Source of the DNA: Chloroflexota bacterium
GTDB taxonomy: Bacteria > Chloroflexota > Anaerolineae > Aggregatilineales > Phototrophicaceae
Assembly: GCA_023430545.1 (NCBI GenBank)
Contig: JAEZAF010000047.1
Span: 1-16,319 of the forward strand
Direction of reading: 5' to 3'
Length of the DNA stretch: 16,319 bases
Under the pieces are notes generated by a model that did no database searches, was not told where the DNA came from, and saw nothing but the letters and a program-made list of their open reading frames with translations. Made by a program: the position numbers and the translations under genes. Of this stretch, positions 1 to 6,464 are shown piece after piece (within the stretch, counting starts at the first letter, position 1; every line of letters begins with the position of its first letter).

Positions 1-455
1 TCTTCGCTCGCGGCTTCGCCTTCAAGCAGGCTCTGGAGCGCACGCTCGACGTCTTCGTCGGTGACTTCCGGCTGATTGAACTCCACACGGACATCACGGT
101 AGTTGTTGAGTTCGATGGTCGGCTGAAGCGGGACCGTGTAAACGAACACCAGAGGATCGTACCTGATATCCTCTAACGCGCCGGGGCCGTAGGGCTTGAT
201 GTCCTTCGATTCATCCAGCGTTTCGCGGTAGATTTCCTGACCGAGTTCGTCGATGGCTTCTTCCAGAATCTGGGCCTCACCCACGTAGCGCAGCACCAAC
301 TGTGACGGTGCCTTCCCCTTGCGGAAGCCCGGGATCTGAACCATCTTCGCCACCTTGCGGATTGCGGTCTGCCGGGCCTTTTCAAGGCGATCCGGATCAA
401 CTTCCACAGTGAGACGTGCGACGTGGTTATCTAAGTGTTCGGTTTGGATCTTCAA
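1..455 (-). CDS. tig: Trigger factor, N-terminal part (cut by window edge)
   Basis: Ribosome-bound chaperone and peptidyl-prolyl isomerase that meets nascent chains at the exit tunnel. The 151 complete codons seen cover the ribosome-binding domain and the start of the rest of the protein. The family signature is clear: the loop GFRKGKAP (about residues 43-50) is the ribosome-docking motif, preceded by VAKMVQIP and followed by EEAIDELGQEIYRETL. The start is a TTG at 453-455, chosen because it gives the usual trigger-factor opening (MKIQTEHLDNHVARLTVEV) and lies 7 nt behind a GAGG Shine-Dalgarno. No ATG in this frame fits. The gene continues off the left edge, so the isomerase domain and most of the C-terminal chaperone domain are not seen. 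It is preceded on the same strand by tRNA-Leu but separated from it by a terminator, and it has its own extended -10 promoter. Identification is firm; only the exact start carries some doubt. Confidence 0.93.
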   Translation of the reverse strand, partial: MKIQTEHLDNHVARLTVEVDPDRLEKARQTAIRKVAKMVQIPGFRKGKAPSQLVLRYVGEAQILEEAIDELGQEIYRETLDESKDIKPYGPGALEDIRYDPLVFVYTVPLQPTIELNNYRDVRVEFNQPEVTDEDVERALQSLLEGEAASE

Positions 456-481
456 CGTTTTGCCTCTTCTTCCGTTATAGG

Positions 482-490
482 ATTATAGCA
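482..490 (-). promoter_or_regulatory. Extended -10 promoter of trigger factor
   Basis: Read on the minus strand, the motif TGCTATAAT is a perfect extended -10 (TGn plus TATAAT), 27 nt upstream of the TTG start. No good -35 hexamer lies 16-18 nt further up, which is typical of extended -10 promoters. It would start transcription near position 475 and give a leader of about 20 nt. Confidence 0.6.
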
Positions 491-575
491 TTCGACCAGA
501 TACAGCGACTATAAAACTTTTATCAGAAAAGCGCCGTTAATATTGGACGAGCGGATACGAAGGAATGTAAATAAG

Positions 576-600
576 AAAAGCGCGAGCAAACGCGCCTTTT
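576..600 (-). terminator. Intrinsic terminator behind tRNA-Leu
   Basis: A GC-only 5-bp stem (580-584 with 591-595, six-base loop) is flanked by AAAA on one side and TTTT on the other, so it can work in both directions. On the minus strand it sits directly after the tRNA and is followed by CTTTTCTTATTT, a good T tract. It therefore separates the tRNA transcript from trigger factor. Confidence 0.65.
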
Positions 601-609
601 GTGAGTCTT

Positions 610-691
610 TGGGGAAGAAGGGACTCGAACCCTTACCTCGTGAGAGACATGATCCTAAGTCATGCGCGTCTGCCAGTTCCGCCACTCCCCC
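610..691 (-). tRNA. tRNA-Leu (anticodon UAG)
   Basis: A complete cloverleaf can be folded by hand on the minus strand. The 7-bp acceptor stem pairs GGGGGAG (685-691) with CTTCCCC (611-617). The anticodon stem CATGA/TCATG encloses the loop CTTAGGA with anticodon TAG. The T arm is AAGGG-TTCGAGT-CCCTT. A long variable arm and a D loop with GG make it a class II tRNA, as expected for leucine. The length is 82 nt including discriminator A at 610. The CCA end is not encoded. It reads CTA leucine codons, and probably other CTN codons by wobble. It has its own promoter upstream and a terminator downstream, so it is a single-gene unit. Confidence 0.96.
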
Positions 692-711
692 GATGGGTTG
701 AAGCTCCCTTT

Positions 712-740
712 ATTATAGAGTTACGAGGAACGCATCACAA
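712..740 (-). promoter_or_regulatory. Sigma70-type promoter of tRNA-Leu
   Basis: On the minus strand a -35 element TTGTGA (735-740) and a perfect -10 TATAAT (712-717) are separated by exactly 17 nt. Transcription would begin about 12-15 nt before the mature tRNA 5' end, leaving only a short leader for RNase P. This is the best-formed promoter in the window. Confidence 0.8.
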
Positions 741-762
741 GGGTTAGCTACCGTTATCAGCG

Positions 763-806
763 GACGTGAAGCCGACGTGAAGCCGACGTGAAGCGAACGC
801 GAAGCA
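763..806. repeat. Tandem 11-bp repeat, four units
   Basis: GACGTGAAGCC occurs twice exactly (763-773, 774-784). A third copy has one change (785-795) and a fourth is more diverged (796-806, AACGCGAAGCA). The array lies between the tRNA-Leu promoter and the promoter of the AAA+ gene and does not code for anything recognisable. The period of 11 bp is close to one DNA helical turn, so the units would lie on the same face of the helix. This could be replication slippage or a multi-site protein target; the sequence alone does not decide. Confidence 0.75.
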
Positions 807-870
807 GACAGGTCAGCAGATCGTCAGGCAAATCGCGCCGAACAATTGTTAACGATTTACATTAAATTCA

Positions 871-879
871 TGCTATCAT
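871..879 (+). promoter_or_regulatory. Possible extended -10 promoter of the AAA+ gene
   Basis: TGCTATCAT matches an extended -10 (TGn plus TATCAT) inside the most AT-rich part of the spacer. A weak -35-like TTAACG lies 19 nt upstream (849-854). Transcription from here would give a leader of about 85 nt before the ATG at 972. It mirrors the TGCTATAAT element used by trigger factor on the other strand. Confidence 0.45.
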
Positions 880-971
880 ACACAATGATTACCCAATGCT
901 TTTTTACTGTTCGGGATGTCGGTTCTGCCGCTTAAAGTTCAGGACGGCAGTATGCAAGGGACAAACACGTT

Positions 972-2390
972 ATGTCTGATCGTCCGCCAAACGGGCCAAA
1001 ACGCTTACAATCACTGGGTGAACAGGTGCGTCCTGAACAGGGACGGCCAGAGACGGGACGTCCGAGCGGGCCTGCTGGCCCCGCAGGGCAGTCACCCGCC
1101 TTTCGCAAGCCGACGCTGAACCGCTGGACTCCACCCCCGCTGACAAAACTCGAAGACACCGGCCTCAGCAAACTGAATGTCGCGGACCTGATCCTGAAGC
1201 TCCTGTACTTCAGCGGTGACATGACCGGCTCGGATGTCGCCGAACTGGTGCGTCTGCCGTTCGCCGGTATTCTGGACAATGTCTTTGAATTCCTCCGCCG
1301 CGAGAAATACGTGGAAGTCAAAGGTGCGGGCGGATTTGGCGACTCCAGCTACCGCTATCTGATCTCAAGCAAGGGTGCGGAAAAAGCACGCGAGGCCCTC
1401 GACCGTTCGCAGTACGCAGGACCGGCCCCCGTCCCGCTTCGGCAGTATATCGAATCGCTGCATGAACAGAATCGTGAGCGTCCGCCGGTCCACCGCCATG
1501 ACCTGCACAAGATCATGGACAATCTGGTGATCTCGGATGAGATGCTCGATAAAGTCGGCCCGGCAGTCAATTCTGGCCGGTCGATCTTCCTCTACGGCCC
1601 ACCCGGTAACGGTAAGACGACGATTGCCGAGCGCGTTGGCCGCATGATTCTCGGTGAGGACATGTGGATTCCGTTTGCCATCGACGTGGACGGACAGGTT
1701 ATTCAGGTTTTCGACAACGTAAACCATGAAATCAGCGAGCAGCCCCAGACGATCAAGCACGGCACCGGCATGATCGCCGACCCGCGCTGGATTCTGATCC
1801 GGCGTCCGATGCTGATGGTCGGCGGTGAACTGACGCTGGAAGGCCTCGACCTGACCTACGACGAAATCAACAAGTATTACGAAGCGCCCTATCAGGTGAA
1901 GGCCAACGGCGGCATGTTCCTGATCGACGACTTTGGCCGTCAGCAGGTGCGTGCCGTTGACCTGCTGAATCGCTGGATCGTCCCGCTGGAAAAGCGCGTG
2001 GACTTCCTGACGCTGAACAACGGTCGCAAGATCGAGATCCCGTTCTATGTGCTGATTATCTTCTCGACCAATATGGACCCGAAAGAACTGGTCGATGAGG
2101 CGTTCCTGCGACGTATCCGGCACAAGATCGAAGTCGGCAACCCGACGATGGACGAGTTCCGAGAGATCTTCAAGATCATGGCGCGGGCCAAGCGCATTCA
2201 GTATGACGAAAGCGTACTCGCCAGCTTCGTGCGGGACTGGTATCTGTCACAGGACCGCGACCTGCGCATGGTACACCCGCGCGACCTTCTCTCGCAGTTG
2301 ATCGACATCGCCGGTTATCTCAACATCCCACCGGAGATGAACCGTGAACTGCTGGACGCGGCAGCCCGGTCGTACTTTGTCGAGCTGTAA
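972..2390 (+). CDS. AAA+ ATPase with N-terminal winged helix
   Basis: A soluble 472-residue ATPase of the MoxR/AAA+ type; the substrate is unknown. Residues 1-60 are a Pro/Gly/Arg-rich, probably disordered tail. Residues about 66-140 form a predicted winged helix (helices around LNVADLILKLLYF and GSDVAELVRL, then a wing at GFGDSSYRYLIS). The ATPase core follows: Walker A GPPGNGKTT (209-217), Walker B MFLIDD (315-320), sensor 1 FSTN (364-367), arginine-finger candidates at LRRIR (379-383) and a sensor-2-like Arg in HPRDLL (437). All key residues are present, so it should hydrolyse ATP and form a ring. Residues 265-310, between the two Walker motifs, form an unusually long insertion. The start at 972 is chosen for the open frame and an AAGGG 11 nt upstream, a rather long spacing; the true start could lie later, since the first 60 residues are low complexity. 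The next gene, a receiver-like protein, follows after 139 nt. No membrane segment is seen. AAA+ identity is sure; the function is not known. Confidence 0.88.
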   Translation: MSDRPPNGPKRLQSLGEQVRPEQGRPETGRPSGPAGPAGQSPAFRKPTLNRWTPPPLTKLEDTGLSKLNVADLILKLLYFSGDMTGSDVAELVRLPFAGILDNVFEFLRREKYVEVKGAGGFGDSSYRYLISSKGAEKAREALDRSQYAGPAPVPLRQYIESLHEQNRERPPVHRHDLHKIMDNLVISDEMLDKVGPAVNSGRSIFLYGPPGNGKTTIAERVGRMILGEDMWIPFAIDVDGQVIQVFDNVNHEISEQPQTIKHGTGMIADPRWILIRRPMLMVGGELTLEGLDLTYDEINKYYEAPYQVKANGGMFLIDDFGRQQVRAVDLLNRWIVPLEKRVDFLTLNNGRKIEIPFYVLIIFSTNMDPKELVDEAFLRRIRHKIEVGNPTMDEFREIFKIMARAKRIQYDESVLASFVRDWYLSQDRDLRMVHPRDLLSQLIDIAGYLNIPPEMNRELLDAAARSYFVEL

Positions 2391-2412
2391 GCCGTAAACG
2401 TCAATACACAAC

Positions 2413-2452
2413 GCACCTGTGGCCGCTTTTATATCCGGGCGGCCACAGGTGC
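2413..2452 (+). terminator. Perfect 14-bp stem-loop after the AAA+ gene
   Basis: Positions 2413-2426 and 2439-2452 are exact inverted repeats of 14 bp, GC-rich, with a 12-nt loop, starting 23 nt after the AAA+ stop codon. No run of T follows the stem, so it is not a standard intrinsic terminator. It may be a 3'-end stabiliser, a processing site or a partial terminator that lowers expression of the downstream receiver-like gene. Confidence 0.5.
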
Positions 2453-2529
2453 AGCAGAAATAGCAGACAGGACATCGCACCAATCATGTACTACGCAACC
2501 GCAGCGTCAATCAGGAAAGTGAGTCAGTA

Positions 2530-3366
2530 GTGAAGAAGCGTCTGACTGGTTTCCCCATCGCTCGTGAAAAGCTCTTCATCCTTTCAAATGGAACCTATGT
2601 CATCCAGTGGGGCGAACATACGGTTCAGGCCCTCTTCAGCGGACGTTCATACCCATACCGCGAAGAGCAGGATTACGGCGCACCCATCTCGGACTTTGAG
2701 CTGCGGCAGATGAAGTCTGCGAAGTGTATTTCGCATTTCAACCGGCAGTACATCTGGCTGAACACCCTGCCTCATCATGTGAAGCCTCGGAGCGAACTCG
2801 CCGATGCCAAGCGCGCCACGCAGGTATCGCATCGTACCAGCACGGGTCAGAACACCGCCGAGGCTGCTTCTCCCGCCGCGCCGGATTACCGCATCCAGAC
2901 CCAGACGCTGCAAGCCTTCTCGGACAATATCGACACCGGCCAGATGATCCGCAGCATGATGCCATCACGTCAGGTGCTGCTGATGCTGCAAAACAGCAGT
3001 GAACAGGACGCACTCCATCAGCTTCTGACCGAAATGCAGTTCGAAGTCGTCGCTTTGCCGACGGCGCAGCAGGCCCTGCTCTATCTTGAGGAACACACTG
3101 TCGATCTGCTGATCACCGATCTGGTGCTGCCGGATATGCACGCATGGCAGATGATCGCGAAGCTGAATGAGATCTCACCCTATACCACCATCCCGGCCCT
3201 GATCATCACCGACGAGATCAAGACGACGATGCGCGCTTTTGTCGGGGATCACATCTCGCGCCCTGTCAGCATTCCCCGGCTGCGGTATCATATCTGGAAG
3301 GTGCTGCAAACGCAGTCGCAGTTTAACAAACCGCTTCTCAAAGTCTCATCGAAAGGTGATGAGTAG
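2530..3366 (+). CDS. Two-domain protein with degenerate response-regulator receiver domain
   Basis: A 278-residue soluble protein. Residues 1-85 form a compact basic/aromatic domain I do not recognise (it contains GTYVIQWGEH and ends near FNRQYIWLN). Residues 86-145 are a Ser/Ala/Thr/Gln-rich linker. Residues 147-262 have the alternating hydrophobic pattern of a CheY-like receiver: strand VLLML, then FEVVALPTAQQALLYLEE, then VDLLITDLVLPDM with the phospho-acceptor-position Asp197, then IPALIIT and ISRPV. The acidic pair that binds Mg2+ at the end of strand 1 is missing (QNSSEQD instead), and the conserved Lys before Pro is Arg244. It is therefore probably a pseudo-receiver that is not phosphorylated in the normal way. 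No DNA-binding or enzymatic output domain is present. The start is the GTG at 2530, with AGGAAAG 10 nt upstream. A 14-codon frame ends exactly on this start (TAGTG). It is likely co-transcribed with the AAA+ gene and may act as its adaptor; that is inference from position only. Confidence 0.8.
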   Translation: MKKRLTGFPIAREKLFILSNGTYVIQWGEHTVQALFSGRSYPYREEQDYGAPISDFELRQMKSAKCISHFNRQYIWLNTLPHHVKPRSELADAKRATQVSHRTSTGQNTAEAASPAAPDYRIQTQTLQAFSDNIDTGQMIRSMMPSRQVLLMLQNSSEQDALHQLLTEMQFEVVALPTAQQALLYLEEHTVDLLITDLVLPDMHAWQMIAKLNEISPYTTIPALIITDEIKTTMRAFVGDHISRPVSIPRLRYHIWKVLQTQSQFNKPLLKVSSKGDE

Positions 3367-3499
3367 GCGCGTAAGATAGAAATGGAAGCCGTCTGAAGCA
3401 TGTCCTGCACAGACAGCATTCCTGAAATCATGAATTAAAGTTATTCTGTCTTTTTGCAGAGAAATTACTGGAAGTTTATTTCGACAGACGGGCCAACCC

Positions 3500-4129
3500 A
3501 TGGTTGTAGTCGCCTTCATCCTTATTTTTATGCTGATCCTGTTTCTGATGTTCGGTGACCACAAAGAGGTTTCGTGGGCCGATAAATTGCAGCGCATCTC
3601 CAGCGGGACTTCACGGGCGGAATGGACTGCCCCCGAATACGTGCTCCAGCAGGTGCGAAATGATTACCTGATGGCGGTACGCTGGCAGCGTGACAGCGCA
3701 TTCCAGCCGCTGGAAGCACAGATGAACTCTGCATCATACTACTTCACCGGTGAGTACCTTCAGCATTATCAGACCCTTCTGGGCTACCTCCGGCGCAAAC
3801 ACCCACCGCGCTTTGTCGATGTCCTCCATGCCCAGCATGCGGTACAGGTGCGGCACTTCACCAACAACGGTGAACGCTGTCTGGTGCTGGACAGTCAGAC
3901 CGAGCGCGTCGTCACCACATACAATGTCATGCAGGCCGCCCCTCCATTACAGCAGACGCTGACCAATGCCGTCATCGTGTATCAGATGCAGTACGAACGC
4001 AGTCAGCGCCGCTGGAAAGTTGAACGTTACGTGCAGGAAATCCCTGCCGAGCTGTGGACACCCTCCGGCCAATCCTACCGTGTGAAAGTCGATACCGCGC
4101 TGCCCCAGTTCTCAGGGCGTGACCAGTGA
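3500..4129 (+). CDS. Membrane-anchored protein of unknown function
   Basis: A 209-residue protein with one hydrophobic segment at the extreme N-terminus (residues 2-18, almost entirely V/A/F/I/L/M) followed by a soluble part. The soluble domain (about 45-185) looks like an alpha+beta cone fold: helices around EYVLQQVRNDYLMAVRWQ and GEYLQHYQTLLGYL, then strands QVRHFTNNGERCLVLDSQ, ERVVTTYNV and AVIVYQMQYERSQRRWKVER. The final strand pattern (a variable turn followed by WKVERY) recalls NTF2-like or Tim44-like domains, but no residue proves it. No catalytic motif is seen. The ATG at 3500 has no clear Shine-Dalgarno; in-frame extension to about 3434 is possible only with non-standard start codons. 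The stop overlaps the GTG of the following epimerase (GTGA, 4 nt), so the two are translationally coupled. There are few charges before the hydrophobic segment, so its orientation is uncertain. Confidence 0.75.
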   Translation: MVVVAFILIFMLILFLMFGDHKEVSWADKLQRISSGTSRAEWTAPEYVLQQVRNDYLMAVRWQRDSAFQPLEAQMNSASYYFTGEYLQHYQTLLGYLRRKHPPRFVDVLHAQHAVQVRHFTNNGERCLVLDSQTERVVTTYNVMQAAPPLQQTLTNAVIVYQMQYERSQRRWKVERYVQEIPAELWTPSGQSYRVKVDTALPQFSGRDQ

Positions 4130-5124
4130 TTTTTGTCACTGGGGGCACCGGCTTTCTGGGCCGTCATCTGATCCCACTGCTGTGTCGTTCGGGTTATCCG
4201 CTGCGGCTGCTCACACGGTATCCGGAGCGCTACCCATGGCTTAAGCGTTATCCCAATGTCGAAACGGTCAGCGGTGATCTGCGTGACCCGGTCTCGCTGG
4301 AAATCGGGATGCAGGGCTGCGATCTGGTGATTCATGCCGGTGGATTGTTTCGCTTCTGGGGCGAGCAGGAACTGTTTTACCAGACCAACGTGCTCGGCAC
4401 CCGTCATCTGATGTCGGCGGCCTGTCATGCAGAAGTGAAAAAGGTCATCCACATCTCGAGCATCGCGGTCATCGGCCAGCCAGACCCGCAGAACGTGATC
4501 GACGAAACCTATCCACCGCATCCGGTGGACCCGTACCAGCGCAGCAAGTTTGAAGCGGAAAATATCGCACTGAGCTACTGGCATGATTACGGTCTGCCGG
4601 TCAGCGTGCTGCGTCCCGGTGCCTATTACGGCCCGATGGGTGAATACGCCTTCAACCGCCTCTTCTTCCGTGACCCGATGCGCGGGATCATCATGCAGGT
4701 GGACGGCGGACGGCATATCATCTTCCCGGCGTATATCGGTGATGTCGCGCAGAGTATTCTGCTGGCGATTCAGAACGGCGAACCGGGCGAGATCTATAAC
4801 ATCTGTGGAGACTGGATCTCACATCGCGATGTGTTCGACATCATCCTGAAGGAAGCGAACCTTCGCTATCCGCGCCTGCCGATCCCCGGCTGGATGGGCA
4901 TCAGCTTTGCGCGGGTGCTGGAAGCCGTCGCCACCATCACACAGCGCGAACCGTTCTACCCTATGAACCTTCAGTCTTACGTGTACAATAACTGGAGGGT
5001 TTCCAGTGCGAAAGCACGCCGGAAACTGGGCTTTGAGCCGACCGATTTTCACGAAGGCGTCCGGCGTACCCTTGACTGGTACCGAGCCGGCAGGCCAGAC
5101 CATATCCCTGAACTCGATTGTTAA
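4126..5124 (+). CDS. NAD(P)-dependent epimerase/dehydratase (extended SDR)
   Basis: A 332-residue Rossmann-fold oxidoreductase of the extended short-chain dehydrogenase family, acting in the cytoplasm on a nucleotide sugar or a related carbonyl compound. The cofactor motif TGGTGFLG (residues 5-12) is at the very N-terminus. The acidic DLRD follows strand 3 (51-54). The active site consists of Ser111/Ser112 in HISS and Tyr137-Lys141 in YQRSK. The downstream RPGAYYGP (163-170) and YNICG (224-228) are typical of the COG0451 group. Overall it resembles HpnA/dihydroflavonol-reductase-like epimerases more than GalE, but the substrate cannot be read from the sequence. The start is GTG at 4126, overlapping the previous stop by 4 nt, and gives the exact family N-terminus MIFVTGGTGF. 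It is followed by a hairpin and then obg, an order I associate with Chloroflexota genomes from memory. Confidence 0.9.
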   Translation: MIFVTGGTGFLGRHLIPLLCRSGYPLRLLTRYPERYPWLKRYPNVETVSGDLRDPVSLEIGMQGCDLVIHAGGLFRFWGEQELFYQTNVLGTRHLMSAACHAEVKKVIHISSIAVIGQPDPQNVIDETYPPHPVDPYQRSKFEAENIALSYWHDYGLPVSVLRPGAYYGPMGEYAFNRLFFRDPMRGIIMQVDGGRHIIFPAYIGDVAQSILLAIQNGEPGEIYNICGDWISHRDVFDIILKEANLRYPRLPIPGWMGISFARVLEAVATITQREPFYPMNLQSYVYNNWRVSSAKARRKLGFEPTDFHEGVRRTLDWYRAGRPDHIPELDC

Positions 5125-5125
5125 C

Positions 5126-5153
5126 GCAGCGCGACTTTTCAAAGCCGCGCTGT
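5126..5153 (+). terminator. Stem-loop between epimerase and obg
   Basis: CAGCGCG (5127-5133) pairs with CGCGCTG (5146-5152). After one mismatch a further CTT/AAG pair closes a four-base loop. The structure starts two bases after the epimerase stop codon. Only TT follows the stem, so termination would be weak or Rho-assisted. It may instead mark a processing point ahead of obg. Confidence 0.4.
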
Positions 5154-5201
5154 TCATCTGAAGCGATCATGACAAAATCATGAAGCGGCGAAACCAATAC
5201 C

Positions 5202-6464
5202 ATGTTTGATGAAATCAAGATCTATGTCAAAAGCGGCGACGGCGGCGATGGGGCAATTGCCTTCCGCCGGGAAAAATTTGTCCCACGCGGCGGGCCATCC
5301 GGCGGTGATGGCGGCCACGGTGGGGATATCGTGTTCAAGGTGAACCCACGCATGAACACGCTTTCCTTCTTCCAGAACAAAATCCACTTCAAGGCGGATG
5401 ATGGCAAGCGCGGCGGTCAGAAGGACATGACCGGCAAAAGCGCCAGCCCGATGGTGATTCAGGTCCCACCGGGGACGGTGATCCGCAGTGCCGAGGGCGG
5501 CGAAGTGCTGGCCGATCTCGTGCAGCGCGATGCCACCTTTACCCTGTTAAAAGGCGGACGCGGCGGACGCGGCAACGCCCGCTTCGCGTCGGCATCCAAT
5601 CAGACGCCGCGTGTCGCAGAAAAAGGCGAACCCGGTCGCGAGATGTGGCTGGTACTGGAGCTGAAGCTGATCGCCGATGTCGGCATCGTCGGCGTGCCCA
5701 ACGCTGGCAAATCGACACTGCTGTCGGTTGTCAGCAACGCCAAGCCCAAGATCGCCAATTACCCATTTACGACACTGGAGCCGAATCTCGGTGTGGTGAT
5801 CTACGATGACCGCGATCTGGTCTTCGCGGATATCCCCGGCCTGATCGAAGGCGCGCACATGGGTGTCGGCCTCGGTCACACCTTCCTGCGCCATGTCCAG
5901 CGGACACACGTCCTGATCCACCTGCTGAACGGCGAAAGCGAAAATCCGCTGGCTGACTACAGCCAGATCAATTCCGAGCTGGCGCTGTACGATGAACGAC
6001 TCGGCCAGAAGCCGCAGATTGTCGTCTTCAACAAGATCGATCTGCCGGAAGCGCAGGCGAAATGGGCCGAGATCGAGCCGATTCTGCGCGAACGCGGGGT
6101 TGAGGCGATGGCGATTTCCGCCGCCACGCAGGGTCAGGTCCAGCAGTTGGTGCGGCGTGTCTTCTCCCTGATGGATGAACTGCCCGAAACCGACACGGTG
6201 CCGACCATGGATACACCCGTCTATGAACTGCCTGTGGACGAAGTCGCCTTCGAAATCACGAAGGATGCCGACGGAGCCTATCACGTCACGGGCGCACGTA
6301 TCGAACGCGCCGCCGCCATGACCTACTGGGATTACGAGGAAGCCGTCCTGCGCTTCCAGCGGATTCTGGAAACGCTCGGTGTCTCCGACGCACTGGTCAA
6401 GGCCGGGGTACAGGTCGGTGATACCGTCTACATCGGAGATTTTGAACTGGAATGGACGGATTAA
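5202..6464 (+). CDS. obg: GTPase Obg (ribosome assembly)
   Basis: An essential, slow-hydrolysing GTPase that binds the 50S subunit and links ribosome maturation to growth and stress state. The length of 420 residues is normal. The N-terminal Gly-rich Obg fold (1-157) shows KSGDGGDGAIAFRREK, GPSGGDGGHGGD and KGGRGGRGNARF. The G domain follows: G1 GVPNAGKST (164-172), switch I YPFTTLEPN (187-195), G3 DIPG (210-213), G4 NKID (277-280) and G5 ISA (305-307). The C-terminal OCT domain runs from about 340 to 420 (FEITKDADGAYHVTG, ending near IGDFELEW), so this is the long form. The start at 5202 matches the family opening MFDEIKIYVKSGDGG. No strong Shine-Dalgarno is visible. It overlaps nadD by 13 nt, so the two are co-expressed. 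Confidence 0.97.
   Translation: MFDEIKIYVKSGDGGDGAIAFRREKFVPRGGPSGGDGGHGGDIVFKVNPRMNTLSFFQNKIHFKADDGKRGGQKDMTGKSASPMVIQVPPGTVIRSAEGGEVLADLVQRDATFTLLKGGRGGRGNARFASASNQTPRVAEKGEPGREMWLVLELKLIADVGIVGVPNAGKSTLLSVVSNAKPKIANYPFTTLEPNLGVVIYDDRDLVFADIPGLIEGAHMGVGLGHTFLRHVQRTHVLIHLLNGESENPLADYSQINSELALYDERLGQKPQIVVFNKIDLPEAQAKWAEIEPILRERGVEAMAISAATQGQVQQLVRRVFSLMDELPETDTVPTMDTPVYELPVDEVAFEITKDADGAYHVTGARIERAAAMTYWDYEEAVLRFQRILETLGVSDALVKAGVQVGDTVYIGDFELEWTD

Noticed and set aside
763..806. CRISPR array
   Set aside because: The repeat units are 11 bp and directly contiguous, with no spacers and no cas genes nearby.
916..1119. Small plus-strand frame overlapping the start of the AAA+ gene
   Set aside because: It overlaps the AAA+ coding sequence in another frame for most of its length and has no Shine-Dalgarno or recognisable product.
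1365..2123. 252-codon minus-strand frame inside the AAA+ gene
   Set aside because: Antisense to the Walker A and B region; His/Asp/Gln-rich composition typical of shadow frames.
3411..3455. AGACAG/CTGTCT followed by TTTT as a possible terminator after the receiver-like gene
   Set aside because: The stem is only six base pairs with a loop of about 29 nt, so it is unlikely to be a working terminator.
5166..5183. Direct repeat ATCATGA twice at 11-nt spacing ahead of obg
   Set aside because: Seven-base repeats at this distance arise easily by chance and it does not coincide with a promoter element.
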